DNA from: Leadbetterella sp051649345 | Lineage (GTDB): Bacteria > Bacteroidota > Bacteroidia > Cytophagales > Spirosomataceae | DNA length: 6,100 bases | Assembly (NCBI GenBank): GCA_051649345.1 | Contig: JBOFGX010000322.1 | Coordinates: forward strand, 1 to 6,100 | Direction of reading: 5' to 3' | Shown here: positions 1 through 6,100 of the stretch, one piece after another | Layout: every line of letters begins with the position of its first letter | Numbering within the stretch: position 1 is the first letter of the stretch | Notes under the pieces: model-generated | The model's database searches: none | Told to the model about the DNA's origin: nothing | Seen by the model: only the letters and a program-made list of their open reading frames with translations | Translations under genes and position numbers: made by a program

Positions 1-897
1 GGTTTGCTGCTGATCGACCTCTACTTGTGAAAAATCAGGATTCAGCGTAATATCCAAGTTTAGAGAAGGTGTTATCGCTACTTTAGCGTCCATTCCAACT
101 CCGGGTGTAAAATCATTTCGAGGAGCTAGAGGTTGTAGATTTTCATCCCGAGGAAACTCTTTATTTCCCCCCATCGAAACAAAAGGAATCAAAGAAATAT
201 TGACACCTGGTTTAGGCGGAGGTGTATCCCAAATTAGGGTTCTCGCAAATGCTAAATTTAAAGACGCAAAGTTTCGGGGTGCAGGTCCCCAGCTAGAAAC
301 TTCGTTGTTTGCCATGTCTACGCGTCTGAAATTCACCCTCCACTGATTTTCACCCGAAGAAACCTTATACCGAAGCGTAGAAAATGGTATGGCCATTTCT
401 ACTTGCCAAAAATCCTCAAATACCTTTGCTGCAGAATACCATTTATTATCCCATGAGATATTCAAATTCTCTCCCTCAGCTAAAAGCCCTTCTTTTTGAA
501 TATTATACGGACTCAAGCCAAAATAAAAGCCATTTACCTTATCGTTAAACGTATCAAAGGATACTCCAAACTCATCACTCGTTCGAAATTCAAAATCGCG
601 TTTTCTTGAAGATATCGTTATGCTTGATTTCTTTTGAAATACTTTGGCTGAAACATATATAAACTTGGAATCAAAACAAATCCTAGCCTCTGTTTTGTGT
701 TTGGCATAAGAGGTGTCAAAAGGAATATTGAGATAAAAACTATCTAAGAGCTGGGCTGTTTTCCAGATGTTTTCATTTAGCAAACCATCTAGCTGAACTC
801 CTTCAGAAGTTTGGCCCATTCTAACGTTTTTGTCCTTTGATTGTCCCAATACTAGACCACTACCTATCACAAGAAAAAGCGTAAAAACGAACCTCAT
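1..897 (-). CDS. CBM9-like/DUF5916 outer-membrane protein, N-terminal part (3' end outside window)
   Basis: The reading frame is open from the ATG at 897 down to base 1 (299 codons, no stop), so the gene is cut by the window edge. Residues 1-18 form a Sec signal peptide (MRFVFTLFLVIGSGLVLG), with cleavage near G18/Q19. Residues about 30-225 resemble the carbohydrate-binding CBM9-like domain that precedes DUF5916: LDGLLNENIWKTA (36-48) and the strand WQVEMAIPFSTLRY (164-177) are typical. DUF5916 itself begins near residue 230, and NPDFSQVEVDQQ (286-297) matches the characteristic opening block of that family. Family members are usually 700-900 residues with a C-terminal part predicted to be a beta-barrel, so about two thirds is missing here. 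An outer-membrane location is inferred from family and signal peptide; substrate and function are unknown. It is transcribed divergently from rnr. Family assignment is firm, role is not. Confidence -1.
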   Translation of the reverse strand, partial: MRFVFTLFLVIGSGLVLGQSKDKNVRMGQTSEGVQLDGLLNENIWKTAQLLDSFYLNIPFDTSYAKHKTEARICFDSKFIYVSAKVFQKKSSITISSRKRDFEFRTSDEFGVSFDTFNDKVNGFYFGLSPYNIQKEGLLAEGENLNISWDNKWYSAAKVFEDFWQVEMAIPFSTLRYKVSSGENQWRVNFRRVDMANNEVSSWGPAPRNFASLNLAFARTLIWDTPPPKPGVNISLIPFVSMGGNKEFPRDENLQPLAPRNDFTPGVGMDAKVAITPSLNLDITLNPDFSQVEVDQQQT

Positions 898-980
898 GTT
901 GTTGGTTATAATAATTTAACACAAAAGTACAGAACATAATACTTATATTTAGTACCAAATAAGGATATTAGATTTAAAAA
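898..980. promoter_or_regulatory. Divergent promoter region between DUF5916 gene and rnr
   Basis: This 83-bp A/T-rich gap must hold the start signals of two genes reading away from each other. On the minus strand TACTTTTG (929-922) is a full match to the Bacteroidota -7 element TAnnTTTG and would give a leader of about 18 nt before the ATG at 897. On the plus strand TATATTTA (944-951) differs from the element only in its last base and would give a leader of about 23 nt before the rnr ATG at 981. No well-spaced -33 TTTG is seen for either; the nearest on the minus strand (959-956) is 26 bp away, longer than the usual 19-23. AAGGA at 961-965 lies 15 nt before the rnr start, too far for an ordinary ribosome binding site. 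Assignment is by motif only. Confidence -1.
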
Positions 981-3275
981 ATGTTAAAACGAAAAAAAAA
1001 GTCAACCATACAACAGCAAAAAGAGGATATTCTAGATTTCTTAAATAGCTCAGATACAAAATTCAAAGCGTTTACGGAAATACTTGTCTATCTAGGAATA
1101 AACGATCCCGAAGAGCATATTTTTATAGAATTGATCTTGCAAGAGCTTATTGTAGCTGATAAAATTATACTTCAAAACGGTACATACGGTATCGTTAATA
1201 AGGAAGAAAAAAATATACTTTCAGGAAAGCTCGATTTTGTAAATCCCAACTTTGGTTTTGTACGATACCACGAAGAGAATGCCGATATTTTTGTACCAAA
1301 AGAAGACCTAAATGGAGCTTTGGATGGTGATATTGTGGAAGTCCGAATAGTAACCAAAAAACAACACGGTAAAAATCCAGTCGGTGTCATTACCAACATC
1401 CTTCAAAGAGGACGCGATAGAATTGTTGGTAAGTTAAAAAGCTATGGCAACTACGGAATAGTGACTCCAGATGTACGAGGATACCATGATCTATTTTTTA
1501 TACCCAAGGACAAATTAAATGGTGCCGAAACATACGATTTGGTTATTGTCAAAATAATCGAATACCCCAGTATGGGAGCCCAAGGCGTTGGTGAGATCGA
1601 TGAGGTTTTAGGAAAAGCTGGTAATAATACAGCCGAAATGCATGCCATCATGGCCGAGTTTGATTTACCTATACATTTCCCAAAAGAGGTATTGGAAGAA
1701 TCGGAAAAAATAAGCGAAATCATTTCTACAGAAGAAATAAAAAAACGGAGAGATTTTAGAGACATTCTTACGTTTACGATTGATCCTCATGACGCCAAGG
1801 ACTTTGATGACGCTATCAGTTATCAAACGCTAGCAAATGGAAATGTAGAAGTAGGTGTACATATTGCAGACGTTTCGCACTACTTACAAGAAAATACGGC
1901 CATGGAAAAAGAAGCCAAAATGCGGGCAACATCCGTATATCTTGTGGATAGAACCATCCCCATGCTTCCCGAAAAACTGTCCAATGGATTATGCTCATTA
2001 CGACCCAAAGAAGATAAATTGGTTTTCTCAGCTGTTTTTGAAATGAACGAAAAAGCTGAAGTCGTAAAAAATTGGTTTGGACGGTGCATCATTCACTCCG
2101 ATCGTAGATTTACTTACGAAGAAGCCCAAGAGGTTCTTGAAGGTGACCCACAAGCAGACCCTGCCTTTGGACCTCAGCTGCACCATTTGAATACATTAGC
2201 CAAAATTCTCAAAAATGAGCGTTTCCGAAAAGGGGCTTTCAATTTTGAAACCAACGAAGTAAAATTTAATCTAGACGAAAACGGCAAGCCGACAGGCGTC
2301 TATCAAAAAGTCAGAAAAGATGCTCACAAATTGATTGAAGAGTTTATGCTCTTGGCAAACAAACAAGTGGCCATGTTTGTAGGAAATATGCACAAAAAAC
2401 ACCATTTGCCCGATGCATTTACCATGGTGTATCGTGTACACGAGCCACCCAATCCTACCAAAGTGGACACGTTTGCCAAATTTGCTCAAAAATTGGGTTT
2501 TGCAGTAAAAACGACCACCAACGCCCAGTTGTCTCAATCACTCAATGCCCTTATGCACGGTATTGAAGGCACTCCTATGCAAAACATATTGGAAGGCTTG
2601 GCTGTGAGAACGATGAGTAAAGCTAGATACTCTACCCAAAATTTGGGTCACTTCGGATTAGCTTTTGACTACTACAGTCATTTTACTTCTCCTATCCGGC
2701 GATACCCAGACGTAATGGCTCACAGAATGCTGCAACATTACTTAGACGGAGGTAAATCGCTACCCTTAGATATTTATGAAGAGAACTGTAAGCATTCCTC
2801 AGATAGAGAAAAACTTGCTGCTGAAGCCGAAAGAGCCTCTATTAAATACAAGCAGGTAGAATACATGAGCTATCAGCCTCGCACCGAAGTATATGAAGGT
2901 GTAGTGAGCGGGGTGACTGATTTTGGAATTTTTGTAGAAATCAAAGGTACAGGTTGTGAAGGTATGGCACGTCTTGCTGATCTAAATGACGACTTTTATG
3001 AGTACGATGCAGACAATTTTAGGGTAGTTGGTCGTAGAACACAAAAAATAATTGGTTTTGGAGCAGAAGTAAAAGTCAAAATTTTAAATACAGACATCGA
3101 AAAACGAAGCATGGATTTACAACTTATTTCGGCAGGAAAATCTACGTTTTCGTCTGTAAACAAATCACCTATGGATCGATCAAGAAACTCGAATTCCAGA
3201 GGTCATTTTGATAAAAATAGAGGATCCAATTCGAAATCAGGCAAATCAAAAAAATCGTTTAAACGAACCAAATAA
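981..3275 (+). CDS. rnr: Ribonuclease R (3'-5' exoribonuclease, RNB family)
   Basis: RNase R degrades structured RNA from the 3' end, releasing nucleoside monophosphates, and acts in the cytoplasm in mRNA turnover and rRNA/tRNA quality control. The 764 residues show the complete family order: an N-terminal winged-helix domain (about 13-72), two cold-shock OB folds (about 80-138 and 147-205), the RNB catalytic domain (about 255-590), an S1 domain (about 634-717) and a basic tail. The metal-binding signature IDPHDAKDFDDA contains D268, D274, D276 and D277, spaced as in E. coli RNase II (D201, D207, D209, D210). Y320 in TSVYLVDRTIPMLPEKLSN corresponds to the RNA-clamping tyrosine, and SPIRRYPD (570-577) is the conserved arginine block. 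Residues 718-764 are low-complexity Ser/Arg/Lys/Asn, a variable basic extension common in this family. The ATG at 981 is the natural start, giving full-length N-terminal homology. Everything needed for activity appears intact. Confidence -1.
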   Translation: MLKRKKKSTIQQQKEDILDFLNSSDTKFKAFTEILVYLGINDPEEHIFIELILQELIVADKIILQNGTYGIVNKEEKNILSGKLDFVNPNFGFVRYHEENADIFVPKEDLNGALDGDIVEVRIVTKKQHGKNPVGVITNILQRGRDRIVGKLKSYGNYGIVTPDVRGYHDLFFIPKDKLNGAETYDLVIVKIIEYPSMGAQGVGEIDEVLGKAGNNTAEMHAIMAEFDLPIHFPKEVLEESEKISEIISTEEIKKRRDFRDILTFTIDPHDAKDFDDAISYQTLANGNVEVGVHIADVSHYLQENTAMEKEAKMRATSVYLVDRTIPMLPEKLSNGLCSLRPKEDKLVFSAVFEMNEKAEVVKNWFGRCIIHSDRRFTYEEAQEVLEGDPQADPAFGPQLHHLNTLAKILKNERFRKGAFNFETNEVKFNLDENGKPTGVYQKVRKDAHKLIEEFMLLANKQVAMFVGNMHKKHHLPDAFTMVYRVHEPPNPTKVDTFAKFAQKLGFAVKTTTNAQLSQSLNALMHGIEGTPMQNILEGLAVRTMSKARYSTQNLGHFGLAFDYYSHFTSPIRRYPDVMAHRMLQHYLDGGKSLPLDIYEENCKHSSDREKLAAEAERASIKYKQVEYMSYQPRTEVYEGVVSGVTDFGIFVEIKGTGCEGMARLADLNDDFYEYDADNFRVVGRRTQKIIGFGAEVKVKILNTDIEKRSMDLQLISAGKSTFSSVNKSPMDRSRNSNSRGHFDKNRGSNSKSGKSKKSFKRTK

Positions 3276-3289
3276 TTTCTTTAAAACCA

Positions 3290-3297
3290 TATATTTG
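3290..3297 (+). promoter_or_regulatory. Possible Bacteroidota -7 promoter element upstream of the TIM-barrel gene
   Basis: TATATTTG is an exact match to TAnnTTTG and sits in the 56-bp gap after rnr. A start about 6 bp downstream would leave a leader of about 28 nt before the ATG at 3332. A 10-bp perfect palindrome, CTTATATAAG (3310-3319), lies just downstream of the expected start and could be an operator or simply A/T-rich chance. No convincing -33 TTTG lies at the usual distance, so an independent promoter for the next two genes is plausible but unproven. Confidence -1.
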
Positions 3298-3331
3298 TTT
3301 TATTAATCCCTTATATAAGAACTTAATTTAG

Positions 3332-4234
3332 ATGAAAAGAAGATCAATTCTTAAAATCATGGGCACGTCTGCTTTGACTATCCCTTTGACTGAGGCAGCT
3401 CATTCAAACCCAACAAAATCAAGCAATTCTAAAGTGAAATTTTATGCTCCTACATGGGGCTCTAGTCATTCGATAGATGCATTTTGCAAAAAAGTAAAGG
3501 AGGCGGGTTATGATGGTATAGAATCACCCGTATCTCTAAAAACTCTAGAAAGAGAAGAACTCATGCAAGCTGTGCAAAAAAATGGACTCGAACTCATTGC
3601 TCAGTATTACCAGTCCTTCGAAAATGATCCTAAAGAGAATGTCAAAAACTATGAAATGCATCTTAAAAACATGCTTTTGGCCAAGCCTGTCAAAATAAAC
3701 ACACAAACAGGTAAAGACTTTTTTACGTTTGAGCAAAACAAAGCACATTTCGAAATCGCTCAAAAAATTCAAAATGAATCAGGCATACCCATTGTTCATG
3801 AAACCCACAGAGGCAAAGCCCTTTTTGCCGCTCACATTTCTAAAGAATATTTCGAAAAGATTCCTAATTCAAGAATTACCTTGGACATCTCGCATTGGTG
3901 CAATGTACATGAAAGCTTACTAAACGGACTAGAAAAAGAAGTAGATCTTGCCCTCTCAAAAGCCGATCATATTCATTCCCGAATTGGACATGCAGAAGGC
4001 CCGCAAGTAAATGACCCCCGTGCTCCAGAATGGAAAACCGTCCTCGATAAGCACTTGGATTGGTGGGATAAAATTTACAAAAATCATCAAAAAGCAGGTA
4101 CAACCTTGACGGTGACTACAGAGTTCGGCCCTTCGGGATACCTTCCTACGTTACCGTATACGCAAATGCCCGTTGCTTCTCAATGGGACATTAATGTATT
4201 TATGCTGAATCTGTTGAAAGAACGTTGGAAGTAG
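3332..4234 (+). CDS. Tat-exported sugar phosphate isomerase/epimerase-like TIM-barrel protein
   Basis: The 300-residue protein belongs to the xylose isomerase-like TIM-barrel superfamily (AP_endonuc_2 type), whose members isomerise or epimerise sugars and related polyols using a divalent metal. Residues 1-26 look like a twin-arginine signal: KRRSILK (2-8), a short hydrophobic stretch (GTSALTIPLTEAA) and a likely cleavage site near residues 22-25. Export to the periplasm is therefore inferred. In the mature part, YDGIES (60-65) ends an early strand; HETHRG (156-161, E157), LDISHW (184-189, D185 and H188), HIHSRIGH (213-220, H215) and TTEFGP (262-267, E264) are the expected metal and active-site positions. 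The length is usual for the family. The exact substrate cannot be read from the sequence. The gene ends 4 bp before the RNA ligase start, so the two are probably co-transcribed. The ATG at 3332 is favoured because it begins the Tat signal. Confidence -1.
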   Translation: MKRRSILKIMGTSALTIPLTEAAHSNPTKSSNSKVKFYAPTWGSSHSIDAFCKKVKEAGYDGIESPVSLKTLEREELMQAVQKNGLELIAQYYQSFENDPKENVKNYEMHLKNMLLAKPVKINTQTGKDFFTFEQNKAHFEIAQKIQNESGIPIVHETHRGKALFAAHISKEYFEKIPNSRITLDISHWCNVHESLLNGLEKEVDLALSKADHIHSRIGHAEGPQVNDPRAPEWKTVLDKHLDWWDKIYKNHQKAGTTLTVTTEFGPSGYLPTLPYTQMPVASQWDINVFMLNLLKERWK

Positions 4235-4238
4235 TAAA

Positions 4239-5255
4239 ATGCGAAAATTAGCAAGTATTCAAAAAATTAAAGCCTTGGATCCAATTGAGGGTGCAGATGC
4301 TATTGAAAAAGCAACTGTTTTGGGGTGGCAATTAGTTGTAAAAAAAGGAGAATTTAATGTCGGAGACTTAGCTGTTTATTGCGAAATAGACAGCTTGTTT
4401 CCTGATAAGCCTGAATTTGAATTTTTGAAACCAAGAGGCATGAGAATACGAACTATTCGGCTTCGTGGACAAATTTCACAGGGCATTTGCTTCCCATTAT
4501 CCATTTTACCTAAAGACTTTGAAATACAAGAAGACGAAGACTGCACAGATACTTTAGAAATTACAAAATACGAACCCCCAATACCCGCTTGTTTAGGTGG
4601 AATTGCAAAAGGAAAGTTTCCTTCTTTTATTCCCAAAACAGATGAAACAAGAGTCCAAGTTCTACAGGCAGTCTTGGATAAATACAAAGGTGAAAAGTGC
4701 TATGTTACCGAAAAACTGGATGGAAGCTCAACAACGTATTACGTAAAAGATAATGATTTTGGTGTTTGTAGCAGAAACTTGGAACTCCTTGAAGATTCTG
4801 AAAATAGTTTTTGGAAAGTTGCGAGGCAGATGGATATCGAAAACAAATTGCGTTCTCTTGGCAAAAACATATCCATACAAGGCGAACTGATTGGCGAAGG
4901 TATACAAGGGAACAAATTAAAATTAAAAGGCCAAACAATTAAGTTCTTCAATGCCTTTGATATTGACAAATTTCAGTATTTAAACTTTTCTGAATTTACT
5001 GCCTTACTCCAAGAGCTAGAGCTACCCATGGTACCTGTCATTTCATTGGATTATGAGCTGGATAACGATATTGATGCTATTATTAAAATGGCTACCATAA
5101 AAAGTCAACTTTTAAAAGATGTTTGGGTTGAGGGTATCGTCATTCGTCCTTACGCCGAAAAAAATGATTTGCTTTTGTCTGATGAAAACTTTTCGAATAG
5201 TCGTATGAGTTTTAAAGCTATCAACCCTGAATTTCTACTAAAGTATGGTGAGTAA
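4239..5255 (+). CDS. ATP-dependent RNA ligase, DRB0094/Rnl5 family
   Basis: This 338-residue protein resembles the Deinococcus radiodurans DRB0094 RNA ligase family. Such enzymes join a 3'-OH to a 5'-phosphate end through enzyme-AMP and RNA-adenylate intermediates. Residues 1 to about 120 form the N-terminal OB-like module of this family (opening RKLASIQKIKALDPIEGAD). The nucleotidyltransferase domain follows with all expected motifs: motif I EKLDGSS (158-164) with nucleophile K159, motif Ia CSRNLEL (177-183), motif III-like QGELIGEGIQ (214-223) with E216, motif IIIa FFNAFDI (236-242), motif IV VEGIVIRP (297-304) with E298, and motif V SFKAINPEFLLK (324-335) with K326. No T4 Rnl1-type extension or end-healing domain is present. 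GGAAG (4227-4231) lies 7 nt before the ATG and could act as a weak ribosome binding site inside the end of the preceding gene, suggesting coupled translation. The physiological RNA substrate is unknown. Family call is strong; biological role is open. Confidence -1.
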   Translation: MRKLASIQKIKALDPIEGADAIEKATVLGWQLVVKKGEFNVGDLAVYCEIDSLFPDKPEFEFLKPRGMRIRTIRLRGQISQGICFPLSILPKDFEIQEDEDCTDTLEITKYEPPIPACLGGIAKGKFPSFIPKTDETRVQVLQAVLDKYKGEKCYVTEKLDGSSTTYYVKDNDFGVCSRNLELLEDSENSFWKVARQMDIENKLRSLGKNISIQGELIGEGIQGNKLKLKGQTIKFFNAFDIDKFQYLNFSEFTALLQELELPMVPVISLDYELDNDIDAIIKMATIKSQLLKDVWVEGIVIRPYAEKNDLLLSDENFSNSRMSFKAINPEFLLKYGE

Positions 5256-5256
5256 A

Positions 5257-5295
5257 CAATGGATATACATTGCATTTTATAATGAAAACCCATTG
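5257..5295. terminator. Weak inverted repeats in convergent gap, possible terminator
   Basis: Between the ligase stop (5255) and the serpin stop (5313) are short inverted repeats: CAATG (5257-5261) pairs with CATTG (5268-5272) around a 6-nt loop, and alternatively CAATGG (5257-5262) pairs with CCATTG (5290-5295). The stems are short and A/T-rich and lack a clear following T-run on either strand. Termination is expected in a gap between converging genes, but the hairpin evidence is poor. Confidence -1.
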
Positions 5296-5312
5296 GATTG
5301 TAAGTGATAAAA

Positions 5313-6100
5313 CTACAACTGGCTTATCTTACCAAAAAATTGTATTGTATTGGATGATTTTTCTACGATCATCAATAAGAAGGGTTTATCTAAAATCATT
5401 TCGGGAACTACGAAAGCAGATTTAGCACCTACACTCACTGTGGTAACGGCTGCTGCCTCTGTTCCTTTTTCATCCACAGATAAATACGTATCTTGTTTGA
5501 CCATAGAAACGTACAGCTCTTTTTGGGTGCTAATTTTTGATAAATTAGCTACACCCGGTTTGAAGGCATCTTTTATCCCCATGGTACTCAATACCTCTTT
5601 TAAGCTAGAAGAATATTGGAGTGTAAACTTAGGCATTTTTAAGACTATTTCAGTATTAAACAATGAGTTCAACGTGTTTTCTAATCCCCCAGTAGACAAA
5701 ATATTGATGCTACTTGCCATCGTTTTTTTAGGTAAAACCAAGACCATCGAATATTTTTCGCTTCCATAGGGCAATTTGACAATTTTATGGTTTTCGTTAT
5801 CTAGAAATTCAAATGTCTCCGTTTGATTCATAAACATCACCTTACTCTTTTTTGCAACGCCGTTAAACTCACCAGATACTGTATTTTCGGTTTTAAATTG
5901 CTTGGTCCAATCCCCTTTAAAGTACAAGGCATTCATCAAAAACATGACCATTTCAGGATCTATTTCATCCAATACCTTTTCGATTTTCTGATTGGTATTA
6001 TCGGCTGCCCATTGATTGATTTTATTGACCGTACTGGTACTTTTAAAATCCTCTTGGTAAAACTTAGCTAAAAAAGATTTCTCAATCGTGTTTACAAAAT
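5313..6100 (-). CDS. Serpin-family protease inhibitor, C-terminal part (5' end outside window)
   Basis: Serpins (MEROPS I4) trap serine or cysteine proteases by a suicide-substrate mechanism. The frame is open from the right edge to the TAG at 5315-5313, giving about 262 residues; roughly the first 130 core residues plus any signal peptide are missing. A TTG codon at 5972 is not the start, because serpin-like sequence (VNKINQWAADNTNQKIEKV, helix F region) continues upstream of it in the same frame. Diagnostic blocks follow: NALYFKGDW (strand 3A/shutter), KLPYGSEKYSMVLVLPKK, LKMPKFTLQYSSSLKEVLSTMG, the hinge EKGTEAAAV, and the C-terminal KPFLLMIVEKSSNTIQFFGKI. The small-residue hinge (G at P15, T at P14, Ala at P12-P10) predicts an inhibitory serpin rather than a non-inhibitory relative. 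Bacterial serpins are usually exported or lipid-anchored, which cannot be checked here. It converges on the RNA ligase gene and shares no evident function with it. Confidence -1.
   Translation of the reverse strand, partial: FVNTIEKSFLAKFYQEDFKSTSTVNKINQWAADNTNQKIEKVLDEIDPEMVMFLMNALYFKGDWTKQFKTENTVSGEFNGVAKKSKVMFMNQTETFEFLDNENHKIVKLPYGSEKYSMVLVLPKKTMASSINILSTGGLENTLNSLFNTEIVLKMPKFTLQYSSSLKEVLSTMGIKDAFKPGVANLSKISTQKELYVSMVKQDTYLSVDEKGTEAAAVTTVSVGAKSAFVVPEMILDKPFLLMIVEKSSNTIQFFGKISQL
5418..5471 (-). other. Serpin reactive-centre loop (P17 to P1')
   Basis: Counting 17 residues from the conserved hinge glutamate (P17, codon 5471-5469) as in alpha-1-antitrypsin gives P15 Gly, P14 Thr, P12-P10 Ala-Ala-Ala, and P1 Lys (5423-5421) followed by P1' Ser (5420-5418). 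Lysine at P1 predicts a trypsin-like target protease. The stretch from P1' to the conserved KPF is two residues longer than in antitrypsin, so a P1 shifted by one or two positions cannot be excluded. Confidence -1.

Noticed and set aside
1451..1765. Minus-strand open frame of 104 codons inside rnr
   Set aside because: It lies wholly within the conserved RNase R gene and looks like reverse-strand noise. Other open frames inside rnr, the TIM-barrel gene and the ligase were dismissed for the same reason.
3276..3331. Rho-independent terminator after rnr
   Set aside because: The gap is A/T-rich but has no G/C-containing stem followed by a T-run, so no terminator can be supported.
4239..5255. Recent horizontal acquisition of the RNA ligase gene judged from base composition
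   Set aside because: Five hand-counted 60-base lines of the ligase gene gave about 34% G+C, against about 39% for five lines of rnr, with wide scatter within each gene. The gap is too small to support transfer, and no mobile-element ends or direct repeats were seen at its borders.
5350..5769. Plus-strand open frame of 139 codons opposite the serpin gene
   Set aside because: It is antisense to a strongly conserved serpin coding sequence and its translation shows no recognisable family motif, so it is a shadow frame.
5970..5972. TTG as the start codon of a 219-residue serpin-like protein
   Set aside because: The same frame continues upstream with recognisable serpin helix F sequence to the window edge, so this TTG is an internal leucine codon.
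1..6100. CRISPR array, tandem repeats, tRNA or insertion sequence
   Set aside because: No spaced direct repeats, cloverleaf-like tract or transposase frame was seen; almost all of the window is accounted for by five protein genes with short gaps.

Overview
The window looks like a chromosomal segment of a Bacteroidota bacterium, of the Cytophagia/Flavobacteriia kind. This rests on an outer-membrane DUF5916 protein (a family typical of that phylum), low G+C (roughly 35-40% in lines counted by hand), A/T-rich start regions without strong Shine-Dalgarno sequences, and TAnnTTTG-type -7 promoter elements in the gaps. No rRNA, tRNA, transposase, phage gene or CRISPR array is visible.

Layout. Positions 1-897 (minus) hold the N-terminal 299 codons of a CBM9-like/DUF5916 protein that runs off the left edge. 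An 83-bp divergent gap (898-980) separates it from a plus-strand series: RNase R (rnr, 981-3275), a Tat-exported xylose-isomerase-like TIM-barrel protein (3332-4234), and, only 4 bp later, an ATP-dependent RNA ligase of the DRB0094/Rnl5 family (4239-5255). After a short convergent gap (5256-5312) comes the C-terminal two thirds of a serpin on the minus strand (5313-6100), whose 5' end lies beyond the right edge.

How the genes relate. RNase R and the RNA ligase are both RNA-end enzymes on the same strand, but the gene between them encodes a predicted exported sugar-isomerase-like protein. A dedicated RNA-repair operon is therefore only a hypothesis. The TIM-barrel and ligase genes are spaced like an operon. 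A separate -7-like element lies upstream of the TIM-barrel gene, so rnr may be transcribed independently. The DUF5916 protein and the serpin are envelope or secreted functions and look unrelated to the central genes. The most noteworthy items are the intact Rnl5-type RNA ligase and the bacterial serpin with a readable reactive-centre loop (predicted P1 lysine). I do not see convincing evidence of a wholly new multi-gene system.
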